From Gnetum montanum (Eukaryota; Streptophyta; Gnetopsida; Gnetales; Gnetaceae): a stretch of 51,744 nucleotides of DNA. How positions within the stretch are numbered: position 1 is the first letter of the stretch; each line of letters opens with the position of its first letter. Below the pieces are notes generated by a model, which worked only from the letters and a program-made list of their open reading frames with translations, did no database searches and had not been told where the DNA came from. Positions 22,830 to 34,600 of the stretch are shown in pieces. The position numbers were made by a program, and so were the translations under genes. Where the stretch lies: NCBI GenBank assembly GCA_015680685.1, contig MNCI01005370.1, forward strand, positions 427,991 to 479,734, in the 5' to 3' direction.

Positions 22830-25800
22830 CTACGCCAAAAGGTAACTGATCCAAGATGACCCCGCATCTGTTTCTAGGGGCATCTGATCTAGCCCTACCA
22901 CCAAGCATTGTAAGATGTCCTCTTTCATGATATTAGCCCAATTCTTATCTCCTAGATCACTGCTTGCAACAACTTTCTCTTTCTCTATGGATTTCCATCT
23001 CGGGCATCCTATAGAAAAGGTGGAAGTGGTGGTCTCACCTACAGGAAAGGTCACTTTCCTTTTAGGAGATTCACTCACTGTCACCTATTGCATGAACCTG
23101 TCGTAAGCCCCAGAAGCACCAATAATATTGAAGAATACCTTGTGAGTATGTAACTTGACTGAGGCATCCCTATATTGGTTATAGTAGGTGGCACATTCTA
23201 GCTTATACATATGTTTGTGGTTTTTCTATGCTTGCCCCCACTTGTAAACCTTGGCACTATAATCTTTCTAGTCTTGGTTCTTCTAGGCTAATAGGTCCAT
23301 TTTCATGTGCTACTCTATTATTTCACGAGTGGCCTCATTGTTGCATCGCACAGCCATCCAGTACCTTGCATAGTCAATGATGGCCATGTGCCAACTACCA
23401 TCATTGGTGTCTTGGGCTAACAGGAATTCATTCTTGGAACAGAGATCTCCCACCTTGGCAGTTAGGTTGGCCTTCTCCTTCTCAAGCCTTAATACTCATT
23501 TCTAGATGTCTTCATTCATGTGCTTACATTTCCACAAGGAGCGTGTTGAGTACAAGGCACATTGGCTTGCTTTGTCGTATACGCGATGAGATACTTTGGT
23601 TACCTCTAGTGGAAATTCAAGCATGACATTGACCTTAATTTCTTGTTTTGGGTCCCACTTGAGATAAGAGCTTGCCAACCACACATAAAAAATGCATTAG
23701 TCACAGTGGGATGGTGAATGTAACAAAAATTTAGAGTCTAGCATAGCACTTTAACTTACCCACTTCTGGGTTGACTCACCTCATATGGTTGATCATGTCA
23801 TTGATCATCCCTTCCATGAAAGTAAATTTATCAGGGGCCTCGGTCCATGGTCGTAGGTAGATTGAGGATGGGCTAGAGGTGTCAATGGTGGTATCATCTA
23901 CATGGTAAAGCGTGTTAGCTAAAATGAATGGAAATCATGATAAAGCTGATGAACAACATAAAGGATAGTGTAAAGCTCCTACCCAACAAACCCTCAAGGG
24001 TGATAGCAGGGGGATCACCCATTGGCACACTATCAAATATGCGGTCAAACTCACTAGCATCCAAATGGAGCCCCTCTCCTTCTAGCTGATCCAACAACAT
24101 AGCAGCATCTTCGATGCTCATGTGCCCCTTCGGCAGTGAGCTGCTCTCTACAAAAGGGTCTTTAGCAAGGGCCTCATCCTGGTTTCCAGGAGCCTCTTTG
24201 TCATTGGCTGGGCCCCTTTCTTCATTAGCATGGGCCTCATCTTCATCAGTGGAGACCTCCTCCTCACTAGTTGAGGCCCTTTCTTCTATAGTAGGGGCCC
24301 CTTCTTCATTGGCAGGGGCCCCCTCCACTATAGTTGGAGCCTCTTCGTTCTCACTGGTCACTCTTATTGTAGGGGCCACCACCTCTTCTCCCTATTTTTC
24401 CTCTTCTTCCTCTACTGATAAAGCATAGTCATAGTAAGTAAACTATACCAACTTGAAGTAGATGCTACGCTATGCAACACTACCTACCATAACATAGGGT
24501 AACAAACATTAGCTAAGAAACAAAAAAAAAGAACACTTACCAATTAGAAATTGCACTTTGCAAAGTTTGAATTGTAGCTTCTTCCCACTCTCTTTGTTAG
24601 TATGAGGGGTCTCATCAGCAAGGCGGGACCTCTTGCGTTGCAGCTTGGTCATCACTATCTCTAAAATGAGGCATTCCCTCCTTGTCACACTGTCAGTGGT
24701 AATGGGGGGGGGTGCCTCTCCCACGTTTTCCTTGGCCCAAAAGTTGCGTGTCACTCGATCCCTAGTCATCATTGAAAATGATTCCCTGATAGCTTCCAGG
24801 GCATCCTGAGATCGGGTGGTACAGAAGACATGGTAGATCCACAGTTTGGAAATCTAGCTACGATCTTGTAGTACCTAGACCCCATTCTCACGGAACACCA
24901 AGAATTCCACAAAACACCATAGGTAGGCTATGAAGAAGGCATGATGCATGTTGAAATGGGATTCAAGCTTCCCGAGAAGCTTGACCATTTCAGCTTGCAT
25001 GCCTCTGCAAAGGTGCTTGCCCCAATTATAATGGATCCCCTCTTCCATTATATCCCTCATTATCCAAGCCATCTCAATCCCAATGATTTTTCCTTGGGAT
25101 AGCAGCTTGGGGAAGGAACGGGCATGGAAGATAGGGTAAATCATTTTGGCCATCCATAGCCTGACTTTTTCAATATAGATTCCCTTTGGATCCTTTTCCA
25201 CCCCTAGCCACTCCTCGATGTCCCCTTGATTATGTACATCTTTCTTGGATTTTTCTCCCATATGGAGACCATTAGAGGGAATGTAGAAAATATTTGCAAA
25301 TAATTGATCATTGACATCAAACATCACATGCACACTATGAACACATGTGTGGAAGCAGTTTACCTTTTTGGAGGAGTTAGCTAGGGAAAGCATCTCGGTA
25401 GGTGGGATGCTCAAGTTAACAACCAAAAATAAGTCCATAAGCCCAACCTCTTGAAGGTTATGGACAAGCATGGTTGGGGCCCCATTGTAGAGCTAGCACT
25501 AGGTCTCCTCCACCTCCTCGTACTTAAAAAAGAGGTTGATTTCATTGCGCCCAGAGGCAATCATAGTCACCTCCTAGGATTTCTTCGCTACTAAAAATAA
25601 TTCACAAATAAAAAAATAAAAAAAGAGAGAGAGGGTTAGAAAAAAGTAAACATCACTCAAACATTTAACAGTGAATTGACACTTTAGCATACTAGGTTTA
25701 AATGGCATGGGAAATGGTGGGATATCCACTAACATGTCTTCAACGGTGAGTGGCTTGAGCGATGCCCATTTCGTATCCAAGCAATTGGCTTCTTTACACT

Positions 25801-27522
25801 TCCCATAAAATTTGGAATACCAGGTTGGATAGGTTCTAAACTCACCCCCAAATTGTCCTATTACATTGGCACACACATTTCCAGTGGAGGAAAACTCCTA
25901 CAGGGCCATCTGTGCCAACGCTAAGGTGTCTGTGCTACCATGTAGACCACTCTTGTCAATAAAAAACTTAGTAACACAAAACAAATGCACATATACATTG
26001 TTAATACCTGTGTCTAGCATAGCATGAATCACACAATGACAAAATACCTTCATAGAACTCACTTGTCGACATAGTAAAAAGTTCCAGGTGGGTTCTGAAA
26101 GTAGGTGCCCATGTGATGGGCAACAAACAACGTGTTGTATTAGTGATAGCACTTATACTTAGGCATCTCCCAAATCCAACTCAAGTGTCTTAAGATTTTT
26201 GGACACTGGTTGGAACCTTCTGTTTACTCGCCCCTGATTGATCCATCAGTCAAAAATTTCAGAATACCCCAATTTGCCCTGGGCAACAGGGTTTCTGTGA
26301 TTACGGCTATTGTCTCTAGAGATAAGTGTGACCAAAAAGTCACACTAAAATGTTGGAGGAGGAATTGTAGGAAGTATCGTGTGCCCTCTTGGAACCAGAT
26401 CACTTGCCGCTCCACACGTGCATGGGGAGGAGGGACATTAGCCACTAGTGTGCTAAGGTAGCACATGACTTCTGCAATCTTCAGGATAATCAAGATGGGC
26501 TTTAACATGACCCTGCATAATGAAGCATTAGATGTTAGCACTATGTATGAGCGAAGTTTACACGTAGCAGAGCATAACCCTCTGATCACATATAGCGTAG
26601 CATTACATTTTCATTGCATGTAGTGTAGCATGATCTCACAATTGTAAAAATTTAAAAATAAAAAAATAACACAAAAAAACAAAAACAAAACAAACCTCAT
26701 AGCATAGCATAGTCATCAAACCTCACACAATGTAACAACACATAGATGAGATGTAATGTAGCAAATGAACAGGAATAGGCAGACGTGCAACAATACAATG
26801 ATGGAATCAACACATTACTATGAAAAGCATGGAAACCATGGCAAAGTTAACAAAAAAAAATAGCAACGTAGTGGTATTGCATATTCAACAGCATAACAAT
26901 GTGACAAACCCAAAAGACCTTACGACATACTAGCATACCACAATAAAAACATTACAAAGTGGAAACAAGTAAGAGTTCACTATGCTACAACCATTCCAAC
27001 CATACTTTGTCTATACAAAATAATTTGTGTTGTACTACGTTAAACACATGTCACATTTTTCAAATCATGCAGATGGCCAAACTCTCCTGAGGGTGACGTG
27101 CTATGCTAGCCATGTGCTAAGCTATCCAGACTTGCCCAAACCCTTGCGACAAGGCAATCACAACAATGGCAGCCAAGGCGATACCACATGCAGCTATAGT
27201 GTAACTTCTATACAACCGTTGTGGCAAACTAGCAACAGCGGCAATGTAACGGCCAAAATAGCGAGCAAAACAATGGAAAAAGATGTGGATTTCAACAATA
27301 ACGATTGCTGAAGTTTGAACAATAAAGGTGGTGCAACAACTTACCAAGTAGACAGAGTCTCCTCCCACACTTCAATGCATGCCTAGGTCAGACGCCCCAA
27401 AGTGTTCTTGACTTTGTCCACCTTAGCGAGCCCTCGATTCTTACGTTCACCTTTAGGTGCGATTTCCTCACTTGCAAATGTTGTCAGTTACTATGCTACA
27501 TTGTTTTTCTTTCTCTTGGCAT
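22830..27522 (-). pseudogene. Seven-exon antisense gene of element D, function unknown
   Basis: Lies between protease and RT, opposite to gag-pol. Exons on the minus strand: 1, to 27,345 with GTAAG donor, basic KGERKNRGLAKVDKVKNTL; 2, 26,512-26,063; 3, 25,951-25,683; 4, 25,590-24,541 (GTAAG donor); 5, 24,414-23,983, strongly acidic (STSEEEVSTDEDEAH); 6, 23,897-23,780; 7, about 23,670-22,830, with charged heptad-like KANLTAKVGDLCSKNEF and ending MTVSESPKRKVTFPVG to SSWISYLLA. Acceptors end in AG except exon 7, where I could not find one. Homologous exon by exon to 35,040-40,116 in E, for example HHAFFIAYLWCFVEFLVF against HYAFFSCYLKRFTKFLVV. The ATG at 27,522 begins MPRERKT, soon interrupted, so the copy is dead. 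I recognise no family; total about 1,100 residues. Confidence 0.72.
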
Positions 27523-27595
27523 GATCGCGCTACACTCTAAATGTGGGCTCTATGCTCTGACAAGAAAAATGACAAGTTTACCAAGGGTAAACCCC

Positions 27596-27603
27596 TATTT
27601 ATA
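27596..27603 (-). promoter_or_regulatory. TATA box of the antisense gene in D
   Basis: TATAAATA on the minus strand, about 75 bp before the ATG at 27,522. It is the same octamer as the LTR TATA box at 17,443. Nearby are D-type palindromic words such as ATGTAGCGTAAT (27,660) and ACTATGCTACATTG (27,490). Confidence 0.55.
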
Positions 27604-27784
27604 GCTGACGCAGTGAAAAGAACTTGCCATTTTCACATCCCAAGTAATGTGGGATGCCCCATGTAGCGTAATACTTTTGTTTGATAAACCTGTGATAGTA
27701 TAGCATCCTTGTTTGCAAATAAGTGGGCCCAACCAAAAATTTCATCTCACCTTAAATTAGCAACCTACCTGTATGAAACATATG

Positions 27785-28080
27785 CACCACGATCTGCAAA
27801 GACCTTAAACTAGTGACATTTTACCACGCCAACCTATTAACGGTCCGCAAAGATCTTAAACTAGTAACCTTTACAATGCCAACCTGTTAATGGTCCACAA
27901 AGGCCTTAAACTAGTAACCTTATCCACCAACCTATTAACGGTCTGCAAAGATCTTAAACTAGTAACTTTACCTTTACAAATTGTTAACGGTCCACCATGA
28001 CCTTAAACTAGTAGAGCTAATGTCAATTGCATGTTCGAACCCTCCTCAAGGTCCGCCAAGACCTTAAACTGGTAACTTGT
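27785..28080. repeat. Tandem repeat, about 58-bp unit, between antisense gene and RT in D
   Basis: Six units containing GGTCCGCAAAGACCTTAAAC followed by TAGTAAC and AACCTATTAAC-type spacers. The core is the complement of the motif at 40.6-40.85 and 44.8-45.6 kb. Confidence 0.85.
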
Positions 28081-28199
28081 GAACTTGGCGAAATAAATAA
28101 TCATTGCATGTTTCATTATTGCTTTGCAAATATTTACTATTATGCGCTATAACTACAAACAGGTATCACTTGACTAGGCTTCTTCTTATTGTGGTAGGT

Positions 28200-29900
28200 T
28201 GAACAAGATGGCCATGTAGTGTGATCTACACTCACTTTTAACCTTAAAAAGTCCTCATGGCAAGCTTGCAAGATATCCGAACTTAGAGCCCATAGATTGG
28301 GATTCATCTACTGATAACATTGTAGCATCCTTGGAAACGTCCCTAGATTGGCCCTAACATTTGGTCCAAGCCTTAGACTTAGAGGGCAGGGATGTGACCA
28401 AGGACCCGCTCATTGAAGCACCAATAACAACATCTAGGGGGAAAATAAAGACACTAAAACTAGGTTCCCTCCTAGATCAACAAATGCAAAAAGATGTATC
28501 CAGAGTCCTTCAAGACAATATCTAAGTATTCACATGGTCCTACAATGACATGTCAAGCTTAGATCCATGGTTAATGCAACATAACATTATATTGGATCCA
28601 TGTGTCAAATTGGTTAAACAAAAGGCTCAAAAAATTAAACCAGAAATCGCACTAGCCGTACATGATGAAATCATTAAGCTATACCAAGCAGGTTTCATTC
28701 GCGTGGTCAATTACTTGGAATGGGTGTAAAACATTGTTGTAGTCTCTAAGAAAATGAGAGGAATACAAATTTATATAGACTTTCAGGATCTAAACAAAGC
28801 AACGATTAAAGATGACTTCCCACTACCAAGTATTGATCAACTTATCAAAACTACGGCTAGTCATGCTTTACTATCCTTCATGGATGGGTTCTTAGGTTAC
28901 AATCAAATTTGCATAAATCCAGAGTATCAGTTGACAACTACTTTCATGACCCCTTGGGGTACCTATTGTTACACTATGATGCCCTTTGGTCTAAAGAATC
29001 CTGGAGCAACCTATCAATGAGCCATGACCTACATATTTAGCGAGTACCTCCTAGAGAGACTAAATGATTATGTGGATGACATAGTGGTCAAGTCTAAGAT
29101 AGCTATTGATCATCTTACTGATCTAGATGTAGTCTTGAAGGATTTTCATAGGCATGACTTGCATCTTAATCCAAAGAAATGTGTTTTTATCATACAAACC
29201 AGATACATGCTAGGGTTTGTAGTATCAGAAGCTGGAATACGAGTGGACCCTAACAAAGTTAAGGCCATCATTAACCTAGCACCCCATACTAACCTTAAAG
29301 AATTACGTAGGTTGTAAGGTAGAATATAGTTCATTAGAAGGTTTATAGCAAGGTTGACTGACAAGTTACACCGCATGTACCACTTACTAAAGAAGGGAGT
29401 TAACTTCGAGTGGACAACACAGTGTCAAAAAGCCTTTGATAACTTGAAGAGAGAGCTTTTACACCTCCCAACTATTTACCCACCACAGAGGGATAAGCCT
29501 TTCTACTTCTACCTTGCCACCTTGGACACATCTATCGTAGCATTGTAATACCAAAAAAGAGAAGACGACTCTGAAACCATAGTCTATTACTTGAGCCATG
29601 CATTAATAGCATATGAAGCCAAATATAATGAAGTGGAAAGGAATTGTCTTGCTTTAGTGCTTGCACTAAAAAAGTGGAGACACTACCTATTCCGTAGCCA
29701 AGTGAACATTATATGCAAAAGAAATGTACTTTAGGCTATCACGAACAACGTATATGAAAGTAGTAGGATAGCCCGATGGAAAGCAATAACAATGGAATTT
29801 GATTTACACTATGTAGCCCAATCGTCAACGAAAGGACAAGAAATAGCTACATTGCTTGCAACCTTGCCCGTTGATGATTAGGTAACCATAGAACCCGAAT
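28200..29900 (+). pseudogene. Reverse transcriptase and RNase H of element D
   Basis: The best preserved pol in the window. In order: KLGSLLDQQMQKDVSRVLQ (28,460), LDPWLMQHNIIL, PEIALAVHDEIIKLYQAGFI, DFPLPSIDQL, LLSFMDGFLGYNQI, CYTMMPFGLKNPGATYQ (to 29,018), then MTYIFSEYLLERLNDYVDDI with the catalytic YVDD intact near 29,080. The thumb follows with KCVFIIQTRYMLGFVVSEAG. RNase H runs from about 29,360 to 29,900: NFEWTTQCQKAFDNLK, PFYFYLATLDTSIVAL, YYLSHALIAYEAKYNEVE, LALKKWRHYLFRSQVN. Stops: TAA at 28,731, TGA at 29,018 (arginine expected), TAA and TAG near 29,316-29,330 (glutamines expected). A possible 3' splice site TTCTTCTTATTGTGGTAG lies at about 28,197, just before this region. Confidence 0.9.
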
Positions 29901-30640
29901 TCCCTTATGAGCATGTTAGTAGTATCAACCTTGTGCCATCGCATTTCAAGGCCATTTTACATTTCAACAGCATCTCAACCATGCGAGGTGGTAGTGTTGC
30001 CACTGTCATTACATTCCCCTCTAAGGATATGTAACCTTTTTTTTACTACTTCACATTCCTTTGTACGAACAATGTAGCTAAGTAAGAAGGACTCCTTAGG
30101 GGCCTCCTAGTAGCCCATCAATTAAAAATTCAACATTTGGTAGTTTGAGGCGGCTCTCAACTTGTTGTCAATAAAATCATTGAAGTATACACTTGTAAAG
30201 CTTCACACTTATAGCCTTACTATGATTTGGCCAAACACTTGTTAAAATAGTTTACCACAACAAACATCCAGCATATGCCACGCAGCGAGAACACCGTAGC
30301 CGATGCCTTAACTACACTAGCATTAAATGTGCTACCACACCTATTCATAACTTTATCTGCTTCGATAATAGAATGAACAAACCCTATCACCCAAGCAGTA
30401 CAAATGGCCTTTGTAAGCACTACCAACACCCACTAGTGGTACGCTAACGTGAAAGCCTACTTGCAGCATGGTGAACCCCCGCATGGTGTAACATTCACCC
30501 AAAGGGATGCAATTCGAAAATGAGCATTGTAGTATGTCCTCGTAGGAGATGATACCTTATGTAAATGCTCCCTTTATGGAATATTATTAACTTGCGTTGG
30601 TGGGGAGGAGCCATAAAAAATAGTTAGCAAAGTCCATGAA
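29900..30640 (+). pseudogene. Second RNase H (aRH-like) of element D
   Basis: After PEFPYEHVSSINL comes LCTNNVAK, stop, EGLLRGLLVAHQLKIQHLVV, then GGSQLVVNKIIEVYTC. This is the signature of the archaeal-type RNase H found in Tat-lineage elements. The second acidic residue of the usual GDSQ is glycine here. HMPRSENTVADALTTLALNV follows near 30,275-30,335, then a linker with LQHGEPPHGVTFTQRDAI to the integrase. Six or more stops make it inactive. Confidence 0.75.
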
Positions 30641-31680
30641 GGACTATGTGGAGGACACATAGCTCCCAGGGCCATGGAAGCTAAGATGAGACACCTACGG
30701 TATTACTGGCCTTGCATGGAATGAGATTGTTTTGCTAAAGTTAAGACATGTGACATGTGCCAATGTCACACAAACCTTATACACATGTCACCTACTGAGT
30801 TGCACCCTACGTAGATCATTTGGCCATTCCAACGATGGGGACTAGATATCATAAGACCCATAACACCTAAGTCTTCTGCAAGACATAACTTCATCATTAC
30901 TACCACCGAGTACTTCACAAAGTGAGTAGAGGCTATCCCCCTTAGGATAACTACATCCCAACAGGTTTTTCACTTCATCTTAGACAACATCATAACAAGG
31001 TTTGGTCTTCCCATGACTATTGTGATGGACAATGGGCCATAGTATAGTAGTGCAGAAACTAGAACCTTTTGTAGCAACCTTGGCATTAAACAATATTTTT
31101 TATCACCATATTACCCTTAGGCTAATGGTCAGGCAGAAGAAACAAGCAAGGCCATCATCAACTTGCTTAAAAGAATGCTTAGCAATAGCAAGAGGCAGTG
31201 GCACGAGAAAATCCTCTACATGATGTGGGCCTATCGTGCGACATGTAGGACAGTTATAGGTAAGACACCCTATAGCCTAGTCTACGGATCTAAAGCAATG
31301 TTACCTCTTGAATTACAGGTACCATCACTAAGGATGATCCTTTCAAGTGTTATGAATGAAGCCCAGAACAATGAGTCAAGTATCATCGATCTCGACTCCC
31401 TAGAGGAAGAGTGTGCACAAACATTAGGTCGCATTGAATGGTATCAAGACAAGCAGTAGCAAAAGAATCATGTAAACCTACATCGATGATCGATTAAAAA
31501 GGGGAACCTAGTCCTCAAAGCTATCTGTGAACATGTAGACAAGTTTTTGGAAAACTGGGAAGGTCCATTCATAGTCATAAAAGCCTACAAGAATGGAGCC
31601 TTCAAGCTGGTAGACATGGATGGTAGAGAGTTTGCAAATCTAGTGAACCACTTATAGTTGAAGCCATACTACATCTAATG
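30640..31680 (+). pseudogene. Integrase of element D
   Basis: Order seen: zinc-binding HHCC region (HEGLCGGHIAPRAMEAKM, then CDMCQCH), catalytic core with QRWGLDIIRPI (first Asp), FGLPMTIVMDNGP (second Asp) and ANGQAEETSKAI (catalytic Glu), then WAYRATCRTVIGKTPYSLVYG. The C-terminal GPF-type segment ENWEGPFIVIKAYKNGAFKL ends near 31,670. There is no chromodomain. Stops include TAG in GP-stop-YSS and YP-stop-ANG, both normally glutamine, and TGA in TK-stop-VEA, normally tryptophan. The open piece 31,163-31,459 covers the C-terminal part of the core. Confidence 0.88.
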
Positions 31681-32130
31681 CAGAAGAAAGGTAAGCAAGG
31701 AAACACCTATCCTAAAACAACAAGGTTTTTTGCAAATGAATATTTCTAAACAATAAAAGAAAAACACAAAAGCATAACAGAGCTAAAAAAAAAAGAGCAT
31801 GTGCCCAAAGCAAATGGCACACCAACTGTTTCACAGTGACCCTCTCGAAGCATTCCAATGAGAGGTCATAAGCCAGCTAAAGAAATATGTTCACGCATGC
31901 TAATTCCCTCACAAGCACTCCGACAAGGGACCATGCTACATTTCATGTTTCCTTTACCTGAACCTATCCCCTCAAGTCCACCCTTTCCCCTTTCCCCTAC
32001 ACAACTATCCTGTTACTTCCAAGCATAGCAAAGTAACATATGAGCAACCACTAGAGAGCGATGTTGGCAACTTATCCTTCATGGTGTTTCATATTCTTTG
32101 TCAAAATCTATTAGGCGAATTCTTTAGACA
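31681..32130 (+). other. 3' noncoding region of element D
   Basis: No gene is seen. It is A-rich around 31,745-31,800. It contains short words shared with E's 3' region, such as GGCAACTTATCC before the polypurine tract. It lacks the tandem-repeat block that E and F have here. Confidence 0.5.
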
Positions 32131-32148
32131 TTGACAAAGAGGGGCCAG
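32131..32148 (+). promoter_or_regulatory. Polypurine tract of element D
   Basis: TTGACAAAGAGGGGCCAG, directly before the LTR start. It is the plus-strand primer site of reverse transcription. Nearly the same tract precedes the LTR of E. Confidence 0.8.
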
Positions 32149-34047
32149 CGAAACACCATAAAATTTCAGGACCCTCATGCTTCAGCAGGGTCTTGGAATT
32201 TAGGCAAGGACTTCCACAAGTGCAGTGTCATGATAGTTCAGTAGGAAAATGTAGGCATTGAGGTTGGACTATCTAGTTCAGCAATTTTTCTATCTCTAGA
32301 GCTGATAGGCCTGATGGACTCTCTGGCCTGCCCAATTGGACAATTGACCTGGCTGGTAGTCTAGCTAGAAACTATGCTAGGAGTTGCTGAAGGTGTTTGG
32401 GATGGGCAAAATAGTTCAGCAAGTTTTCTAGTAAAGAAGTCTATTATGCTATGCTATGCTATGTAGTGTAGCAAACCTTGAAGGATAACCGCTCAAGCGT
32501 CCAAGTGCGAATTGACAAAGTGATTGCAAAGATAATTCAAGATTCAGTCAATGCAAGGTGCTACACTATGCTACGCTACATAGCATAGCACAGCGTAGCA
32601 AAGGCAAAGCAGAAAGGCCCATCTTGCTAAGTGATTCTAATAAGAAAGTTACACTCAGAAAGTTTCTTGCTAGAAAATGATAGATTGAACAAAGAAGCAA
32701 GATACGCTGGCTGCTACACTATGCTACACTACATAGTTTAGCACATCATAGCAACATTGCAAAAGCAGAAAAAGTGTTTCAAACATGAGTTCATCAAGTT
32801 CCAAGGCTTCCTCACATAAACGATAAGAGTTGCAGTTGTTAGCATGAATAAGCCTTAGAAAAATGCTTTTCAGCTTTAATGTAAATTTCAGTCAAGACCA
32901 GTGGCTATGCTATGCTACACTACGTAGTGTAGCATAACATAGCAAGTAGCTACTTATGCTACGAGAAGGTGCTCAATAGTGTGAGTAATGCAACACTGGT
33001 ACAGAAGCATCAAGATGTCTTCAGGTAGCTCTAGAATTTGTTGACAACAATCTTCCTCACTTTGGCATCTCCTTGGCAGAATCAACAATTTTACTTTGTC
33101 TTGCACACCCCTGGTTAGCTCCCAAAACATTGTTCTTATGCTTGACCCTACTCGTAAGAGCAGGGAAGATGTAGTCCTAAAGCATAGGCTCCATTTCACT
33201 TGCGTTGTTAGCACATTGGATCTTCGCACATGCAGTACCGATGGTATGGTCACAGTGTAACAAAGTTCACATCCAGCATTGCACACCTACACGGTACAAG
33301 CATGTTAGCACCTTATGGGATCCAAGACATGTGGCATCTAGACCACATTTCTCTCCTGCTCCTGGCCCTATAAATACCTTAAAAAAAATCTCAAAGGGTT
33401 AGCATTTTTTACATTGGCAAGAGCAGTTGGCTTGTTGGCTTTTTGTGTTGGCTAGTTGGCTTCTTGATTGGCTCCTTGGAAAATAGAGTTGGCTTTTTGC
33501 TGCATTTGGCTTTTGAGTTCACTTTCAGAAGGCATAGTTGGCATTTTTCTTAAGTGTCCTAGTTACCTATGAGCTCTCTGGTTGTCTCCAAAAATCCCTT
33601 TGTGAGTCAAGCATTTTGACATCTTAGCAAATAGATTAGCAAGCAGAAGAACTGCGACTATATCACTCGGTATAAGTAGTGTCTCTCTGGCGTTGCATAA
33701 CCTATTGTACATCTTTCAAACAAGGTAAAGAATCAAATCCGTGACTTTGGGGTGGTGCACTTTCTTGCTCGAGTTTGTTTTACTATTTCCTCACTATAAT
33801 CATTATTTCGCACTATTTTTGCTATCTTGCATCTATTGATCATCGATTTATCTCGCATGTCTCACTTTCAAAACAAAAATTTATGTAAGGTTCAGATACA
33901 CCAATTAAGTCCCTGTCTAATCGACCAGACCATTCAGGACATCCCTATTCCATTTTTCTCCAACATGGCCCTCATATAGATCTAGGGTTAAATTGTTCGC
34001 CTAGAAACCTCTCGGTGTTCCAGCTACCAATGTTTTTGGTTGCTACA
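32149..34047 (+). repeat. 3' LTR of element D
   Basis: Copy of 16,211-18,102. It keeps four palindromic clusters at about 32,435-32,475, 32,559-32,600, 32,712-32,753 and 32,904-32,943. The last is a 40-bp inverted repeat, arms 19/20 matched around CTAC/GTAG. TATA box at 33,369-33,376. It ends GCTACA. Confidence 0.88.
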
Positions 34048-34052
34048 CCACC

Positions 34053-34600
34053 AACATGGATGAGGTTGTGTGTGTAAAATTGACTTATTTCAAGGAAAAA
34101 TAAGGCTACTAGAGGCTATCAAGATTTTTGTAGGTCAAAGAGTGATAATCAGGTTGTTAATTTTGGCTATTCAAGGCCTCCACTCATCCATCCATGTTGG
34201 TTAGCATGGAAGGAGCTTTCCTCAGTGTGAATTATCCAAATTCAAAAGTTTTGAGTAGTTTCAATTGGGTTTTATGAGGTTTTAGGTCTTCCAAAGGTGT
34301 CTAGAAGGGTTCTAGGTCATGTGGACCCACTTGAGGGTAAGATCTAGGCTTGATTGACACTAGGGAATAAGTATGAGTGTTAACCCACTTGCTCCATGTT
34401 GGGTTGGGTTTCCGTAGTGTGGAAGGCCCAAAATGTCAAGTTTTGTTGAGATCTAACCCCCTTTTGGAGTTTAGGGCTTGGCAGGGTAGGTCACTATTGC
34501 TAAAAATAATGAGGAGGCTAGTATAAGAGTGTTGTAAGGCAATGGTGGCTAGTATTCACATTGGATCCATGCTGCCTAGTGTGGATACAAGGATGGATGA
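34053..34600. repeat. Array of ~190-bp repeats with palindromic cores (E, part 2)
   Basis: Continuation of the array at 14,590-16,205 after element D. Cores such as CCATGTTGGTTAGCATGG (about 34,191) recur near 34,390 and 34,565. Spacing continues at about 175-205 bp when D is removed. Confidence 0.65.

Larger units (their letters stand above)
16211..34047 (+). mobile_element. Element D: complete-ended Tat-like Ty3/gypsy retrotransposon
   Basis: A 17.8-kb element on the plus strand inserted in E's palindromic array. Both LTRs are about 1.9 kb and start with degraded TG (TA and CG) plus AAACACC and end CTACA. Flanks TCATC (16206-16210) and CCACC (34048-34052) are a plausible 5-bp target duplication with two C-to-T changes. 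Order inside: primer binding site, a truncated family-X LTR in place of most of gag, gag C-terminus and protease, an antisense gene, RT, RNase H, second RNase H, integrase, polypurine tract. By eye the first 170 bp of the two LTRs differ at roughly one site in eight, mainly transitions, so the insertion is old. No ORF is intact. Confidence 0.85.

Noticed and set aside
24114-24428. 104-codon plus-strand ORF rich in serine and alanine
   Set aside because: It is the complement of acidic exon 5 of D's antisense gene, whose low-complexity repeats keep the other strand open.
24875-25471. Possibility that the 198-codon minus-strand ORF is a host gene under D
   Set aside because: It is the largest part of exon 4 and has an exon-by-exon partner at the same place in element E, so it belongs to the element family.
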